Assembly (NCBI GenBank): GCA_020073015.1
Contig: JAIQFZ010000002.1
Span: 59,853-123,852 of the forward strand
DNA from: Terriglobia bacterium
GTDB taxonomy: Bacteria; Acidobacteriota; Terriglobia; Terriglobales; Acidobacteriaceae
Length of the DNA stretch: 64,000 nucleotides
Reading direction: 5' to 3'
In this document: positions 1 to 7,936 of the stretch, in pieces
Layout of the letters: each line of letters starts with the position of its first letter
How positions within the stretch are numbered: the first letter of the stretch is position 1
Program-made: the position numbers and the translations under genes
The notes under the pieces: generated by a model
The model's database searches: none
What the model was told of the DNA's origin: nothing
The model's input: the letters and a program-made list of their open reading frames with translations, nothing else

Positions 1-79
1 CCTGTTTGCACGCCTGCTCGCAGCTCCGGCAGCCGATGCATTTCGTGATATCCACCAGGATTGCTTTTGTGCGTTCCAT
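1..79 (-). CDS. 4Fe-4S ferredoxin-domain protein, N-terminal fragment
   Basis: Only the first 26 codons are in the window; the gene runs off the left edge. The start ATG (77-79 on the complement) has a good ribosome site, GAGGAG, about seven bases upstream. The visible peptide begins MERTKAILVDITKCIGCRSC and continues with the remaining cysteines, giving the C-x2-C-x2-C-x3-C pattern that binds a [4Fe-4S] cluster. Such a motif at the extreme N terminus is typical of NrfC/DmsB/FdhB-type electron-transfer subunits of membrane oxidoreductases. It lies 60 bases downstream of the GcvH-like gene on the same strand, so the two are probably cotranscribed. Which oxidoreductase it serves cannot be decided here. 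Confidence 0.8.
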   Translation of the reverse strand, partial: MERTKAILVDITKCIGCRSCEQACKQ

Positions 80-139
80 TGTCTTTCTCCTCGTAGCGTC
101 GGCGTCCCGCCGGCATTTACGGCCAATCCCTACTCACTC

Positions 140-805
140 TCAAGCCAGGAAAAATTCCTGCAACAGGCTCTTCCGTACCTCAGGTTCCACGCGCCGCAGC
201 AGCCCTGCTACCGGCAGACCACCGTCCGCCGCCATCGCGCCCGCCATCTGCGGCACCATGCTCGCCAGGCGTGTCACGCTGTTCTGCAGCCACGGAGCTA
301 CCATCGGCCCCTGCACCAGGTTCTTCTGATTGACCGTCAGGTCGGGCGACTTGACCATGGCAATCCATCCCTTTTCGTACGGATCGCGCACAATCGTCTT
401 CGGGTCTGTGATCGCATCGTGGTTGATGGCCGTGATCACGCCTTCGATCGGCGAGACCAGATCAATGGCCGTCTCGCCGCAGTGAATCGTCATCACCTTC
501 TGCCCCTGGCGCACCCAACGGTTCTCGCCCACCACGTCGATACGGTCGATCTGCCCGATCAGGTTGGCAGCAAAGCCGTCGAGCCCAATGCGCGCATTGT
601 CGAACCCTTCTTTGGAGGCCCAGGTGTGTCCCGGATGAAAGCAATACCCCTGCGGGATCGCCATTCCCAACGACCGCTCCATCTTGGGAGCGACAATCGG
701 GCCCGGCGAGGGCTGTGTGCGCACGGCCACTTCCTGCGACGGCGAGCGGAAGTAACTGATCGATATGATCAGCAGAAACATCAACAGGACGAAAAGAATG
801 GACAT
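140..805 (-). CDS. Membrane-anchored GcvH/lipoyl-like domain protein
   Basis: A 221-residue protein. The start at 805 is chosen because GGGAGG lies just upstream and the product then opens with a clean membrane anchor (SILFVLLMFLLIISISYF). A longer in-frame start at 904 has no such support. Residues ~45-165 resemble the glycine-cleavage H protein fold: HPGHTWASKEG, then a DRIDVVGENRWVRQGQKV strand-turn, then CGETAIDLVSPIEGVI. In true GcvH the hairpin after 'GxxES' carries the lipoylated lysine (ESVKAASE). Here the equivalent stretch ETAIDLVSP has no lysine, so lipoylation is unlikely. GcvH-like proteins beside iron-sulfur subunits occur in redox gene clusters, and the ferredoxin-type gene follows directly. 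Function is inferred only as part of a membrane redox complex. Confidence 0.7.
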   Translation of the reverse strand: MSILFVLLMFLLIISISYFRSPSQEVAVRTQPSPGPIVAPKMERSLGMAIPQGYCFHPGHTWASKEGFDNARIGLDGFAANLIGQIDRIDVVGENRWVRQGQKVMTIHCGETAIDLVSPIEGVITAINHDAITDPKTIVRDPYEKGWIAMVKSPDLTVNQKNLVQGPMVAPWLQNSVTRLASMVPQMAGAMAADGGLPVAGLLRRVEPEVRKSLLQEFFLA

Positions 806-1026
806 ACGCGCCTCCCAAGGCCCCGCGCCCTCATCTGGCTGCAGGGACATCAACACCGTTCTTAGTGCACGCGTATGCCAAACTCGGACCGGGAAATCGG
901 TCACGCCGAATCAAGGAGTTGGAGGCGATTTCAACAACTTACAAATCCCAGCAATTCGCTTACCCAAGCATTTTGCTAATGCGTTCTGCGGAGCGAAGGG
1001 AGGTACTGCATTTTGCAGTGGTCGTG

Positions 1027-1084
1027 GGGCGCGGACATTCCTGTCCGCGAAAAGGTGGGGCGCGGACACTTTTGTCCGCGAAAA
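1027..1084. repeat. Tandem pair of CGCGGACA-loop-TGTCCGCG hairpins
   Basis: Two perfect 8-bp inverted repeats with 4-base loops lie at 1030-1049 and 1061-1080, a 31-base period, within the noncoding gap between the GcvH-like gene and the TPR gene. The flanks (GTGGGG before, AAAAG after) are repeated too. The same core recurs at about 47,087 inside lhr and, in altered form, at about 62,140. This is a dispersed palindromic family, not a terminator: there is no T tract. Confidence 0.8.
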
Positions 1085-1114
1085 GCCGAGTGTTAGACTG
1101 ACGCCAGCCCAGCA

Positions 1115-1492
1115 ATGATCACGATGCCAGAGAATCCGGCCAGCCCCCAAGCCCGCCAACGAGCTGAAGACCACTACTACGCCGCCCTCGACCGGGTCGC
1201 CGAAGGCAACCACGAACAAGCCGTCGAGGAATACCAAAAGTCCCTAGCCGCCGACCCCAACTTCACCGACGCCCTCCACGGCCTGAGCCGAGCCCTGCAA
1301 GACCTGAACCGACTCGACGAGGCCATCGAAGTCTCCAAGCGAATTTCCGAAGTCGACCCCGACGACGTCCTCGCCCACACCAGCCTCTCCATCCTCTATC
1401 AGAAAAAAGGCATGGTCCCCGAAGCCGAAGCCGAAGCCAACAAGGCTCGCGTGCTGGGATGGAAGCAGCAACTGAAGAAGAGTGGTGGTTAG
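1115..1492 (+). CDS. Small TPR-repeat protein
   Basis: A 125-residue protein with about three tetratricopeptide helical pairs from residue ~17 to 115. It has the usual spacing of small and large residues (YYAALDRVAEGNHEQAVEEYQKSLAADP; ALHGLSRALQDLNRLDEAIEVSKRISEVDP; AHTSLSILYQKKGMVPEAEAEANKARVLG). There is no signal peptide or membrane segment, so it should be a cytoplasmic protein-protein adaptor. Translation could start at the first ATG or at the fourth codon (MPEN). It stands alone between a repeat element and an unrelated secreted gene, so its partner is not indicated. Confidence 0.8.
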   Translation: MITMPENPASPQARQRAEDHYYAALDRVAEGNHEQAVEEYQKSLAADPNFTDALHGLSRALQDLNRLDEAIEVSKRISEVDPDDVLAHTSLSILYQKKGMVPEAEAEANKARVLGWKQQLKKSGG

Positions 1493-1656
1493 TAGTTCGT
1501 GGACAGCGTCTGTTTCCGAGATACCACCTCGGCCGCACACTTATTCCATGTTCTTACTTCGCGATTGTCCTTGACATATTTACAGACAAGGATCAAAATG
1601 CCGCCACTTCCCTAAAGTGACGTCCTCTTGCGAGCCAGTCAGCAAGGAGGTCCCCT

Positions 1657-2469
1657 ATGTGTAGCAAGATTCCTCCGGTTGCTTTTGCATGGTTTGCTTT
1701 CTTTGTGCTGGCCGTACGGGCCGACACTGCGGTCAAGTGCAATTACAAGAGCCTGGCCGCGTGCCCAAAGATCGGATGTTCCAAGCCTGGTTCTCCATTG
1801 GCAGTAACCAACTCGCAGAAGCGGACCACCGCCATCAACGGCAGCCCGACCGAACTTACCTTCGCGGATCTTGACGAGCTTCAGACCGATGTCGACAAAA
1901 AATTCAGCAACGGCCCCGCCGTCGTCAATGGCGAGAAGGTCTCCAGCCCTCGCAACATGAAAGGGGCTGCCCGCAAGATCCTGCTGTCAGGTCTGAAGGC
2001 GGGGAGCGGGCAGTTCAGCGAGGGAGACTACGTCGAGTTGTCCGGCTTCATCGCATCCAAGAAATTGCCGCCTCATCCCAACACCGGCGAATCGGTCAAC
2101 TGCAAATTCACGGATGAGCCGAGCAACGACTATCACATCAACATCACTCCTGCGAAGAACGGGGATGAGACCGAGGGCGTGGTGGTGGAAATGATCCCCC
2201 AGGACCCCAATCGCAAGAGCAAGCGTTGGGACCTCGACAAGCTCAAGCAGATCCAGGCAAAGCAGTTGCCGGTCAAAATCCAGGGCCGGCTGTTCTTTGA
2301 TAGTGAGCACAAGCCGAACACGCAGAAGAGTGGAAACGCAGGCGGCAATCCCAGGCGCTTTTCCGTATGGGAGATTCACCCCGCCTTGAAGTTCTTCGTA
2401 TGCGAGTCGGGAAGTTGCACGAAGAGCGCTGATTGGAAGGCTTTGGAAGGTTGGAGCCCTTCCCCGTAA
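1657..2469 (+). CDS. Secreted protein of unknown function
   Basis: A 270-residue protein preceded by a strong ribosome site (AAGGAGG, seven bases before ATG). Residues 1-23 form a signal peptide ending near VRA-DT. Mature residues 24-50 hold four cysteines (CNYKSLAACPKIGC), a possible disulfide-bonded N-terminal knob. Two beta-rich segments follow, 'DYVELSGFIASKK' (~128-140) and 'LPVKIQGRLFFDSEH' (~205-220), with an 'RFSVWEIHPALKFFVCESGSC' ending. The pattern resembles an OB-like barrel, but I do not recognise a named family. It is 15 bases ahead of the next gene, also preceded by a signal peptide, so the two are probably an operon acting at or across the envelope. Confidence 0.7.
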   Translation: MCSKIPPVAFAWFAFFVLAVRADTAVKCNYKSLAACPKIGCSKPGSPLAVTNSQKRTTAINGSPTELTFADLDELQTDVDKKFSNGPAVVNGEKVSSPRNMKGAARKILLSGLKAGSGQFSEGDYVELSGFIASKKLPPHPNTGESVNCKFTDEPSNDYHINITPAKNGDETEGVVVEMIPQDPNRKSKRWDLDKLKQIQAKQLPVKIQGRLFFDSEHKPNTQKSGNAGGNPRRFSVWEIHPALKFFVCESGSCTKSADWKALEGWSPSP

Positions 2470-2484
2470 GGCGGAGGCCAAATT

Positions 2485-3627
2485 ATGAAGACGAAACACT
2501 GGCTGTTGATGTTCTTCCTGGTCGGTTCCTCCTTAGCCGCGGTGGCTCAGCGAGCCGACGGTATCTATCACATTGCGTGCATGGTCCAGATGAATGATGC
2601 CGGCGGGGGCAAGAAGACCGCCGAATGCACGACCCATCCCCGCCAGGATAGGGAAATCGGCATCGGGAGTAGGGTCAGCTTTGATGTGACCACAACCCAC
2701 GAATTGATGGACGAGGAAGGCGCGCCGGAAGTGACGGATCTTATCCTGTTCGTGGACGGCCAACCTCTGCCGGGCACACATCCGGTGGTTGAGAATCAAA
2801 CCGACGAACCACTGCCCTCTGGCGCAGGCGATCAGGAAGAAAAGAACCAGAAGGAAGATTGGGTAGTTACCTTCAGGCTGACCTTTCCTGTAACCCGCGA
2901 CTTATCGAGCGCGAAGGGCAAGGAGAGCTGGACGAAGCTGTTGGGAGGATTGGGTAAAGAGCGCAAAGAAGTGCCGGTCAGCATCGGATTGATCAACGGA
3001 CCACCTTTGCCGTCCACTTACAAGGCGGAATTTGTCCGTCTCGGCGGCATACGCCTCACTATCTTCCTTTTCGTGGCGATACTCCTTGGCCTCGGCTTTT
3101 TAGGCGTCGCTTACAAGACCGGGGCTCTGAGAGACAAGGAGCCGCCGCCGCTGGACGCGGGTGGCAACGAAATCAAGATCGCGCCCACGGAACGGGCTTT
3201 CAGTCTATCGCGCACGCAAATCGCAGTCTGGACCCTGCTGGTTGTGTATGCCTATCTTTTCATTTGGCTCATCACGGGCGAGTACAACACCGAGATCCCG
3301 CGCACGATCTTGGCGATCCTGGGAATTTCCGCGGGCACTTACGCCACCGCCGCCGCCGTCGACAAGGACAAAGAACGGGGGGCCGGAGGCACGGGAACAA
3401 CGGTCGCGAAGACAGAAAGCATCTTTCCTGACTTGCTCTCCACCAGCGGCGGGGCTAGCCTGCACCGCGTGCAGTTCGGCCTTTGGAGCGTCGTGCTGAT
3501 GATCGTCTTCATCGTGACGGTCTACGACACATTGGCCATGCCGCAGTTCGACCCCAGTCTGCTCGGCCTGATGGGCATCAGTTCGGCCGCGTACGCCGGG
3601 ATGAAGATCCCGGAGAAGAAGGTATAA
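2485..3627 (+). CDS. Membrane protein with duplicated two-helix module
   Basis: 380 residues: a signal peptide (1-21), a periplasmic beta-rich domain to ~185, a transmembrane helix (~193-212), then two copies of a two-helix module. Copy 1 starts SLSRTQIAVW and ends near LGISAGTYATA. Copy 2 starts SLHRVQFGLW and ends near MGISSAAYAGM. The shared skeleton is S-L-x-R-x-Q-x3-W, a hydrophobic helix, then G-I-S-x3-Y-A. I know of unnamed bacterial proteins with this skeleton but no assigned function. Fifteen bases separate it from the upstream secreted protein, and a hairpin follows 12 bases after the stop, so the pair forms a closed transcription unit. Confidence 0.7.
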   Translation: MKTKHWLLMFFLVGSSLAAVAQRADGIYHIACMVQMNDAGGGKKTAECTTHPRQDREIGIGSRVSFDVTTTHELMDEEGAPEVTDLILFVDGQPLPGTHPVVENQTDEPLPSGAGDQEEKNQKEDWVVTFRLTFPVTRDLSSAKGKESWTKLLGGLGKERKEVPVSIGLINGPPLPSTYKAEFVRLGGIRLTIFLFVAILLGLGFLGVAYKTGALRDKEPPPLDAGGNEIKIAPTERAFSLSRTQIAVWTLLVVYAYLFIWLITGEYNTEIPRTILAILGISAGTYATAAAVDKDKERGAGGTGTTVAKTESIFPDLLSTSGGASLHRVQFGLWSVVLMIVFIVTVYDTLAMPQFDPSLLGLMGISSAAYAGMKIPEKKV

Positions 3628-3638
3628 CACCCGGGCGC

Positions 3639-3669
3639 CCCACTCCTCGCGCTTTTTGCGATGAGTGGG
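3639..3669. terminator. Stem-loop after the membrane-protein gene
   Basis: CCCACTC-C-TCGC pairs with GCGA-T-GAGTGGG across a seven-base loop (3651-3657) that holds five Ts. It begins 12 bases after the stop codon of the upstream gene, where a terminator is expected. There is no T tract after the stem, so it may be Rho-dependent or simply a 3'-end stabiliser. Confidence 0.45.
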
Positions 3670-3848
3670 ATGCTGCCGGATCTCCGTCCGCGGACGTACC
3701 TCCCATTGCCCCAGAAGTCCCACCCCCCAAAAACCGCTTTCACACATTTTTGACAACTGCGACTTTATTTTTGTCAGGGCGTGGCGCCGTAAGCCACCAC
3801 CCGCCAATCACTTACAGGCACTAATATTAGCTTGAAGTAATAGTCAAA

Positions 3849-3864
3849 TGTTCCACGTGGAACA
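3849..3864. promoter_or_regulatory. parS centromere site (ParB-binding palindrome)
   Basis: TGTTCCACGTGGAACA is a perfect 16-bp palindrome and fits the bacterial parS consensus TGTTnCACGTGnAACA. This exact variant is used in pseudomonads. ParB-CTP loads at such sites, slides and condenses the origin region for segregation. It is the only full match I found in the window. It sits about 35-50 bases upstream of the likely thiolase start, next to a candidate -10 element TACAAT at 3888-3893. No parA, parB, dnaA or gidA gene is in the window. Chance occurrence of a perfect 16-mer is very unlikely, but ParB binding here is inferred. Confidence 0.8.
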
Positions 3865-3910
3865 CTTCGCGATCGTGTAATTCTCGCTACAATGGGGCTG
3901 GAGTTTTCCT

Positions 3911-5089
3911 ATGCGAGAAGTCGTTCTGGTTTCATCCGTTCGCACCCCGGTGGGACGCGCGTATAAAGGCACGTTGCGCGCCACGCGTCCTGATGAGTTG
4001 GCAGCCATCGCAATTAAAGGCGCGCTCGCGTGCGTGCCGCAGCTTGATCCGAAAGAAATTGAAGACGTCATCCTCGGCTGTGCCATGCCTGAGGCGGAGC
4101 AGGGAATGAACGTGGCCCGCATCGCATCCCTGCGCGCGGGCTTGCCGGTTGAGGTCGCAGCCATCACCATCAACCGGTTTTGCTCGTCGGGCCTGCAGGC
4201 GATTGCCATGGCAGCCGAACGCATCATGATCGCCGCCGCCGAGGTGATGGTTGCAGGCGGTACCGAGTCGATGTCCATGATCCCCATGGGCGGCAACAAA
4301 ATTTCTCCCAACCCCTGGCTGGTCGATCACTATCCCGATGCCTACCTCTCGATGGGCCTGACCGCCGAGCGCGTCGCGCAGCGCTTCGGCATTACGCGCC
4401 AGGCGTGCGACGAGTTTTCGTTCCACAGCCATCAGAAGGCGCTGGCCGCGATCCACGCAGGCAAGTTCGAAGAAGAGACCGTGCCGGTGCAGGTCAGCTT
4501 CACGACTCCCAATGGATCGAAACCGAAGAAGCATGAGATCACGTTCAAAGTGGACGAAGGTCCCCGCGCTGACACGTCCCTCGAGGCTCTGGGCGCGCTC
4601 AAGGCCGCGTTTCATGTGAAGGGAGTCACGACGGCCGGGAACTCGTCGCAGATGTCGGACGGCGCGGCGGCGGCGGTGCTCATGTCCGCCCATCGCGCAA
4701 AGGCTCTCGGCATCACGCCGCTCGCGCGCTACGTCTCATTCGCTACGGCTGGATACAAGCCGGAGGAAATGGGCCTCGGGCCGGTGTTCGCCATCCCGAA
4801 GGCGCTGAAGTTGGCGGGCTTGAAGCTCTCCGACATTGACGTGATCGAGTTGAACGAAGCGTTCGCGGCGCAATCGCTGGCGGTGATCAAAGAGACCGGA
4901 CTCGATCCGGAACGCGTGAACCCGAGCGGCGGAGCGATCGCGTTGGGTCATCCGTTAGGATGCACCGGAGCGAAGCTGACGGCCAGCGTGATCCGCGAGC
5001 TGAAGCGCCGGAAAGCCCGCTACGGCATGGTCACGATGTGCGTCGGCGGAGGCATGGGCGCGGCTGGCATTTTCGAAAATCTTTCGTAA
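3911..5089 (+). CDS. fadA: Acetyl-CoA acyltransferase (thiolase)
   Basis: A 392-residue thiolase of normal length. The nucleophile is Cys91 in NRFCSSGLQ, the catalytic His347 lies in [16 protein letters not shown], and the second acid/base Cys377 lies in [12 protein letters not shown]. All three signatures are intact. It cleaves 3-ketoacyl-CoA with CoA in the last step of beta-oxidation, or condenses acetyl-CoA in reverse, in the cytoplasm. The following gene is an acyl-CoA dehydrogenase, which supports the degradative direction (FadA/FadI-like) over PhbA. The symbol is a functional guess. A candidate promoter and a parS site lie directly upstream. Confidence 0.9.
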   Translation: MREVVLVSSVRTPVGRAYKGTLRATRPDELAAIAIKGALACVPQLDPKEIEDVILGCAMPEAEQGMNVARIASLRAGLPVEVAAITINRFCSSGLQAIAMAAERIMIAAAEVMVAGGTESMSMIPMGGNKISPNPWLVDHYPDAYLSMGLTAERVAQRFGITRQACDEFSFHSHQKALAAIHAGKFEEETVPVQVSFTTPNGSKPKKHEITFKVDEGPRADTSLEALGALKAAFHVKGVTTAGNSSQMSDGAAAAVLMSAHRAKALGITPLARYVSFATAGYKPEEMGLGPVFAIPKALKLAGLKLSDIDVIELNEAFAAQSLAVIKETGLDPERVNPSGGAIALGHPLGCTGAKLTASVIRELKRRKARYGMVTMCVGGGMGAAGIFENLS

Positions 5090-5152
5090 CCACGGTGTGC
5101 GAAGAAGGTCGGAGATTTTATCTCCGTGTCTCTGTGCCTCCGTGGTGTAATT
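5086..5152. repeat. Imperfect inverted repeat between thiolase and dehydrogenase
   Basis: The left arm ACCACGGTGTGCGAAGAAGG and the right arm CTCTGTGCCTCCGTGGTG, with an inner GGAGAT/ATCTCC, form a long imperfect hairpin. It overlaps the thiolase stop codon on the left and ends ~20 bases before the next start. It resembles the accacgaaggacaca element at ~40,530 and belongs to the degenerate-unit inverted repeats seen throughout the window. Confidence 0.55.
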
Positions 5153-5170
5153 GATTTCATTGAGGTAACT

Positions 5171-6964
5171 ATGGCGACGACTGCAATTCCGAAAACCAAG
5201 ATTTCTGGCGGCAGCTTTCTGCTCGAGGAGCGGCAGACTGCCGATGTCTTCACCCCGGAAGATTTTTCTGAACAGCACCAGATGATCGGGCAGACGACCG
5301 AAGAGTTTGCGGTCAACGAGATTCTGCCCAACGTAGAGAAGATCGAGCACAAGGACTTCTCCGTCAGCCGTGACCTGCTCAAGAAAGCCGGTGAGCTTGG
5401 GCTGAGCGGCGTCGAGATTCCGGAAGCGTATGGCGGCCTGGAAATGGACAAGGTCACCTCGGCCGTGATCGCCGACCACATTGCCAAGTACGCCGGCTTT
5501 GCCACGACCTGGGGCGCGCACAGCGGCATTGGACTGCTCCCCATCGTCTATTTCGGAACCGAGGCGCAGAAGCAGAAATACCTGCCGAAACTGGCGACGG
5601 GCGAGATCGTCGGCGCCTACGCGCTCTCGGAAGCCTCTTCGGGATCGGATGCGTTGAATTGCCGTGCGCGGGCTGAGCTTTCGGCCGATGGCAAGCACTA
5701 CATCCTGAACGGGGAGAAGATGTGGATCACGAACGCGGGCTTTGCGGACTTGTTCACGGTGTTCGCGAAGATCGGCGATAAGTTTTCCGCATTCCTGGTG
5801 GAGAGGACCTTCCCGGGATTTTCCGTCGGCGCCGAAGAGCACAAGATGGGAATTCGTGGGTCTTCTACTTGCCCGATCATTTTGAACGACTGCAAAGTGC
5901 CGGTCGAAAACTTGCTGGGCGAAGTTGGCAAAGGGGCCACCATCGCGTTCAATATCCTCAACATCGGACGCTTCAAACTGGGTGCGATGTGCGTCGGAGG
6001 AGCGCGGGTTTCGATCGAAAATGCGGTTGCGTATGCCAAGCAGCGCAAGGCATTCGGAAAGGTGATCGGCGACTTCGGGTTGGTGCGGGAAAAGATCGCC
6101 AACATGGCGACGCTGATCTACGTTGGCGAGTCGCTGGTCTTTCGTACGGTCGGCCTGATGGACGGCCTGCTTTCGGAAATCGATAAGACAAGTCCGGATG
6201 TGGCCAAGGAAACGCGCAAAGCGATCGAAGAGTATGCGGTCGAGTGCTCGATCGTCAAGGTCTGGGGTTCGGAGATGATCGATTACGTCGTCGACGAGAC
6301 GTTGCAGATCTACGCGGGCTACGGCTTCGTCGAGGAGTATCCGGCGGAACGGGCGTACCGCGATGCGCGCATCAACCGCATTTTCGAGGGCACGAACGAA
6401 ATCAACCGGCTGATCATCACCGGATTCCTGTTGAAGCGAGCCATGAGCGGTCAGTTACCGCTCATGCCGGCGATCAAGAAGCTGATGGACGAAGTGTTAA
6501 GTGGGCCGTCGGCGGGCGAGGAGATCGAAGGACCGCTAGCCGAAGAACGCAAACTGGTGGGGCAGGCGAAGAAGTTGGGTCTGTTTGCCTCCGGAGCGGC
6601 CACCCAGAAATACATGCAGGCGATCCAGGATCAGCAGGAAGTCATGGGCGCCATCTCCGACATGACCATTGAGGTTTACGCGATGGAGTCGGCCGTGCTG
6701 CGCGCGCAGAAGATCACCGAGCAGAAGGGTGAGGCAGCGGCTGCCTTGCCGGTGGCGATGACGCGGGTTTATCTCACGCAGGCGATGGAGAAGATCGAGG
6801 CGGCGGCCCGGAGAGTGATTGCAGCCGTTGCTGATGGCGATATGCTGCGGACGCAAGTGGCCATTCTGCGCCGGCTGGCTAAGTACGAACCGTTCAATAC
6901 AATCGCGCTGCGGGAGCAGATTGCGGCGAAGACGATGGAAGCAGGGAAGTATCGGCTGGGATAG
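5171..6964 (+). CDS. Acyl-CoA dehydrogenase, long FadE type
   Basis: A 597-residue FAD-dependent acyl-CoA dehydrogenase that introduces the alpha-beta double bond at the first step of beta-oxidation. The start at 5171 has GAGG seven bases upstream. Recognisable parts are the N-terminal helical domain, YALSEASSGSDA (~140-152) and the flavin-contacting MWITNAGFADLF. The AYRDARINRIFEGTNEINR block (~390-410) holds the catalytic glutamate (FEGTNEI). A C-terminal extension of about 180 residues makes it the longer FadE/VLCAD-like form rather than the ~380-residue short form. It forms a two-gene unit with the upstream thiolase. Confidence 0.9.
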   Translation: MATTAIPKTKISGGSFLLEERQTADVFTPEDFSEQHQMIGQTTEEFAVNEILPNVEKIEHKDFSVSRDLLKKAGELGLSGVEIPEAYGGLEMDKVTSAVIADHIAKYAGFATTWGAHSGIGLLPIVYFGTEAQKQKYLPKLATGEIVGAYALSEASSGSDALNCRARAELSADGKHYILNGEKMWITNAGFADLFTVFAKIGDKFSAFLVERTFPGFSVGAEEHKMGIRGSSTCPIILNDCKVPVENLLGEVGKGATIAFNILNIGRFKLGAMCVGGARVSIENAVAYAKQRKAFGKVIGDFGLVREKIANMATLIYVGESLVFRTVGLMDGLLSEIDKTSPDVAKETRKAIEEYAVECSIVKVWGSEMIDYVVDETLQIYAGYGFVEEYPAERAYRDARINRIFEGTNEINRLIITGFLLKRAMSGQLPLMPAIKKLMDEVLSGPSAGEEIEGPLAEERKLVGQAKKLGLFASGAATQKYMQAIQDQQEVMGAISDMTIEVYAMESAVLRAQKITEQKGEAAAALPVAMTRVYLTQAMEKIEAAARRVIAAVADGDMLRTQVAILRRLAKYEPFNTIALREQIAAKTMEAGKYRLG

Positions 6965-6974
6965 AGCAGAAGGA

Positions 6975-7235
6975 TTGTGCATCGCGCTCTTACGCAGATG
7001 GCACAACTTTCTCGGGAGTTCGAGAATACCGATTGGCACATTCACCGCGGTTCTGCATAAAGAGGGCGACCTGTACGTTGCCGAGTGCCCGGAAGTGGGC
7101 ACAGTCAGCCAGGGAAAGACTGTCGAAGAAGCCATCGCCAATCTCAAAGAAGCGACTGAACTGTACCTGGAGGAGTTCCCTCCTGAAGGCTCCAGTCGCC
7201 CGCTGGTCACCGTCTTCGAGGCGCGCTATGCCTAG
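6975..7235 (+). CDS. hicB: HicB-type antitoxin
   Basis: The conserved core TFTAVLHKEGDLYVAECPEV, followed by GKTVEEAIANLKEATELYLEEF, is the HicB partial RNase H-like fold that neutralises HicA. It is immediately upstream of, and overlaps by eight bases, a canonical hicA. No ATG or GTG precedes the core. TTG at 6975 is used here, but its purine-rich site lies too close. A GGGAG site ends seven bases before an ATA codon at 7026, which would give a 69-residue protein. The start is therefore uncertain and may be non-canonical. No DNA-binding C-terminal domain is visible, so autoregulation could be indirect. Confidence 0.75.
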   Translation: MCIALLRRWHNFLGSSRIPIGTFTAVLHKEGDLYVAECPEVGTVSQGKTVEEAIANLKEATELYLEEFPPEGSSRPLVTVFEARYA

Positions 7236-7455
7236 ACTGCCCCGCGTATCAGGGGCAGAACCGATCCGCGCTCTCGAACGACCGGGCTTCAATCGGGTTC
7301 GGCAACGCGGGAGTCACGTTGTGCTCAAGGGCATTGGGCCGGACAGAGCCACTGGTTGTGTGGTTCGCCTGCATTCGGAACTTGCAATCGGCACACTGCG
7401 CGGGATCCTGAAGCAAGCGGGAGTTCGAGCGGAAGAGTTTATCGCGCAGCTGTAG
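7228..7455 (+). CDS. hicA: HicA-type mRNA interferase toxin
   Basis: A 75-residue HicA. It has PRVSGAEPIRALERPGF, then the double-stranded RNA-binding-like core RVRQRGSHVVL, with the catalytic histidine in GSHVVL. CVVRLHSELAIGTLRGILKQAG follows, which matches the family's C-terminal signature. It cleaves mRNA when free of HicB. The start overlaps the end of hicB by eight bases, implying translational coupling. The order is antitoxin first, the reverse of E. coli hicAB but common elsewhere. All key residues are intact. Confidence 0.9.
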   Translation: MPRLPRVSGAEPIRALERPGFNRVRQRGSHVVLKGIGPDRATGCVVRLHSELAIGTLRGILKQAGVRAEEFIAQL

Positions 7456-7602
7456 TCACTCGAACCAGCCGCTGCGGTAAGCCACCCACCACGAGATGTA
7501 CACGATGGGAATGGTCGCAACCAGGGCCCACCAGATCGGTAGTACGACGTCGGCCACCAGCCCGAGCACGATGAAGGAGGTCCAGAAGATCTTGCGCTCC
7601 AT
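7456..7602 (-). CDS. Small two-helix membrane protein
   Basis: A 48-residue reading frame beginning MERKIFWTSFIVLGLVADVV, with two hydrophobic helices (residues ~6-24 and ~25-41) and an aromatic-rich end (YISWWVAYRSGWFE). It is convergent with hicA, ending directly at the hicA stop. The 84-residue gene upstream on the same strand ends 47 bases before this start, so the pair may be cotranscribed. I recognise no family; the evidence is hydrophobic pattern and position only. Confidence 0.5.
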   Translation of the reverse strand: MERKIFWTSFIVLGLVADVVLPIWWALVATIPIVYISWWVAYRSGWFE

Positions 7603-7649
7603 ATTCTGGATTGTAAGTCTTTTCGGCCCCTTGCCGTCCCGGGCCGAAA

Positions 7650-7904
7650 TCAGGCCCTGGGCGCCAGTTCCTGCATTACGCTCTGAATCAGTTCTTTGGC
7701 ATCGGTGAGGTTTTTGAGGATCAACTGGATATCCATGACCGGCTTGCCGGGCCAGCGCTGGCTCTGGCAATAGACGCCGTGCTGACCGACGAGAGCCATG
7801 GCGTCAGTGACTAGGTCCATGGTGACGGCGAGGCGTCCGCGGGGAACGCCCATGCGGGTTTCGAAGTGTTCGAGTTCTTCCTGCTTCTCGTCGAAGACGG
7901 CCAT
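7650..7904 (-). CDS. Small hypothetical protein
   Basis: 84 residues, acidic and helical in pattern (AVFDEKQEELEHFETRMG; DIQLILKNLTDAKELIQSVMQEL), with no signal or membrane segment. It reads like a small cytoplasmic helical-bundle protein. It precedes the 48-residue membrane protein on the same strand. A TATAAT box at 7930-7935 and a heptameric repeat lie just upstream but read toward the opposite gene. Family unknown. Confidence 0.55.
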   Translation of the reverse strand: MAVFDEKQEELEHFETRMGVPRGRLAVTMDLVTDAMALVGQHGVYCQSQRWPGKPVMDIQLILKNLTDAKELIQSVMQELAPRA

Positions 7905-7936
7905 CGAGAGATTGTAGCCGGGAAGTGGGTATAATT

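Noticed and set aside
1027..1084. Hairpins as a terminator or promoter operator for the TPR gene
   Set aside because: No T tract, and the same palindrome occurs inside lhr and at 62.1 kb; a dispersed repeat is the simpler reading.
3849..3864. A replication origin near the parS site
   Set aside because: No dnaA, gidA or DnaA-box cluster was seen in the surrounding sequence; parS alone shows only an origin-proximal location.
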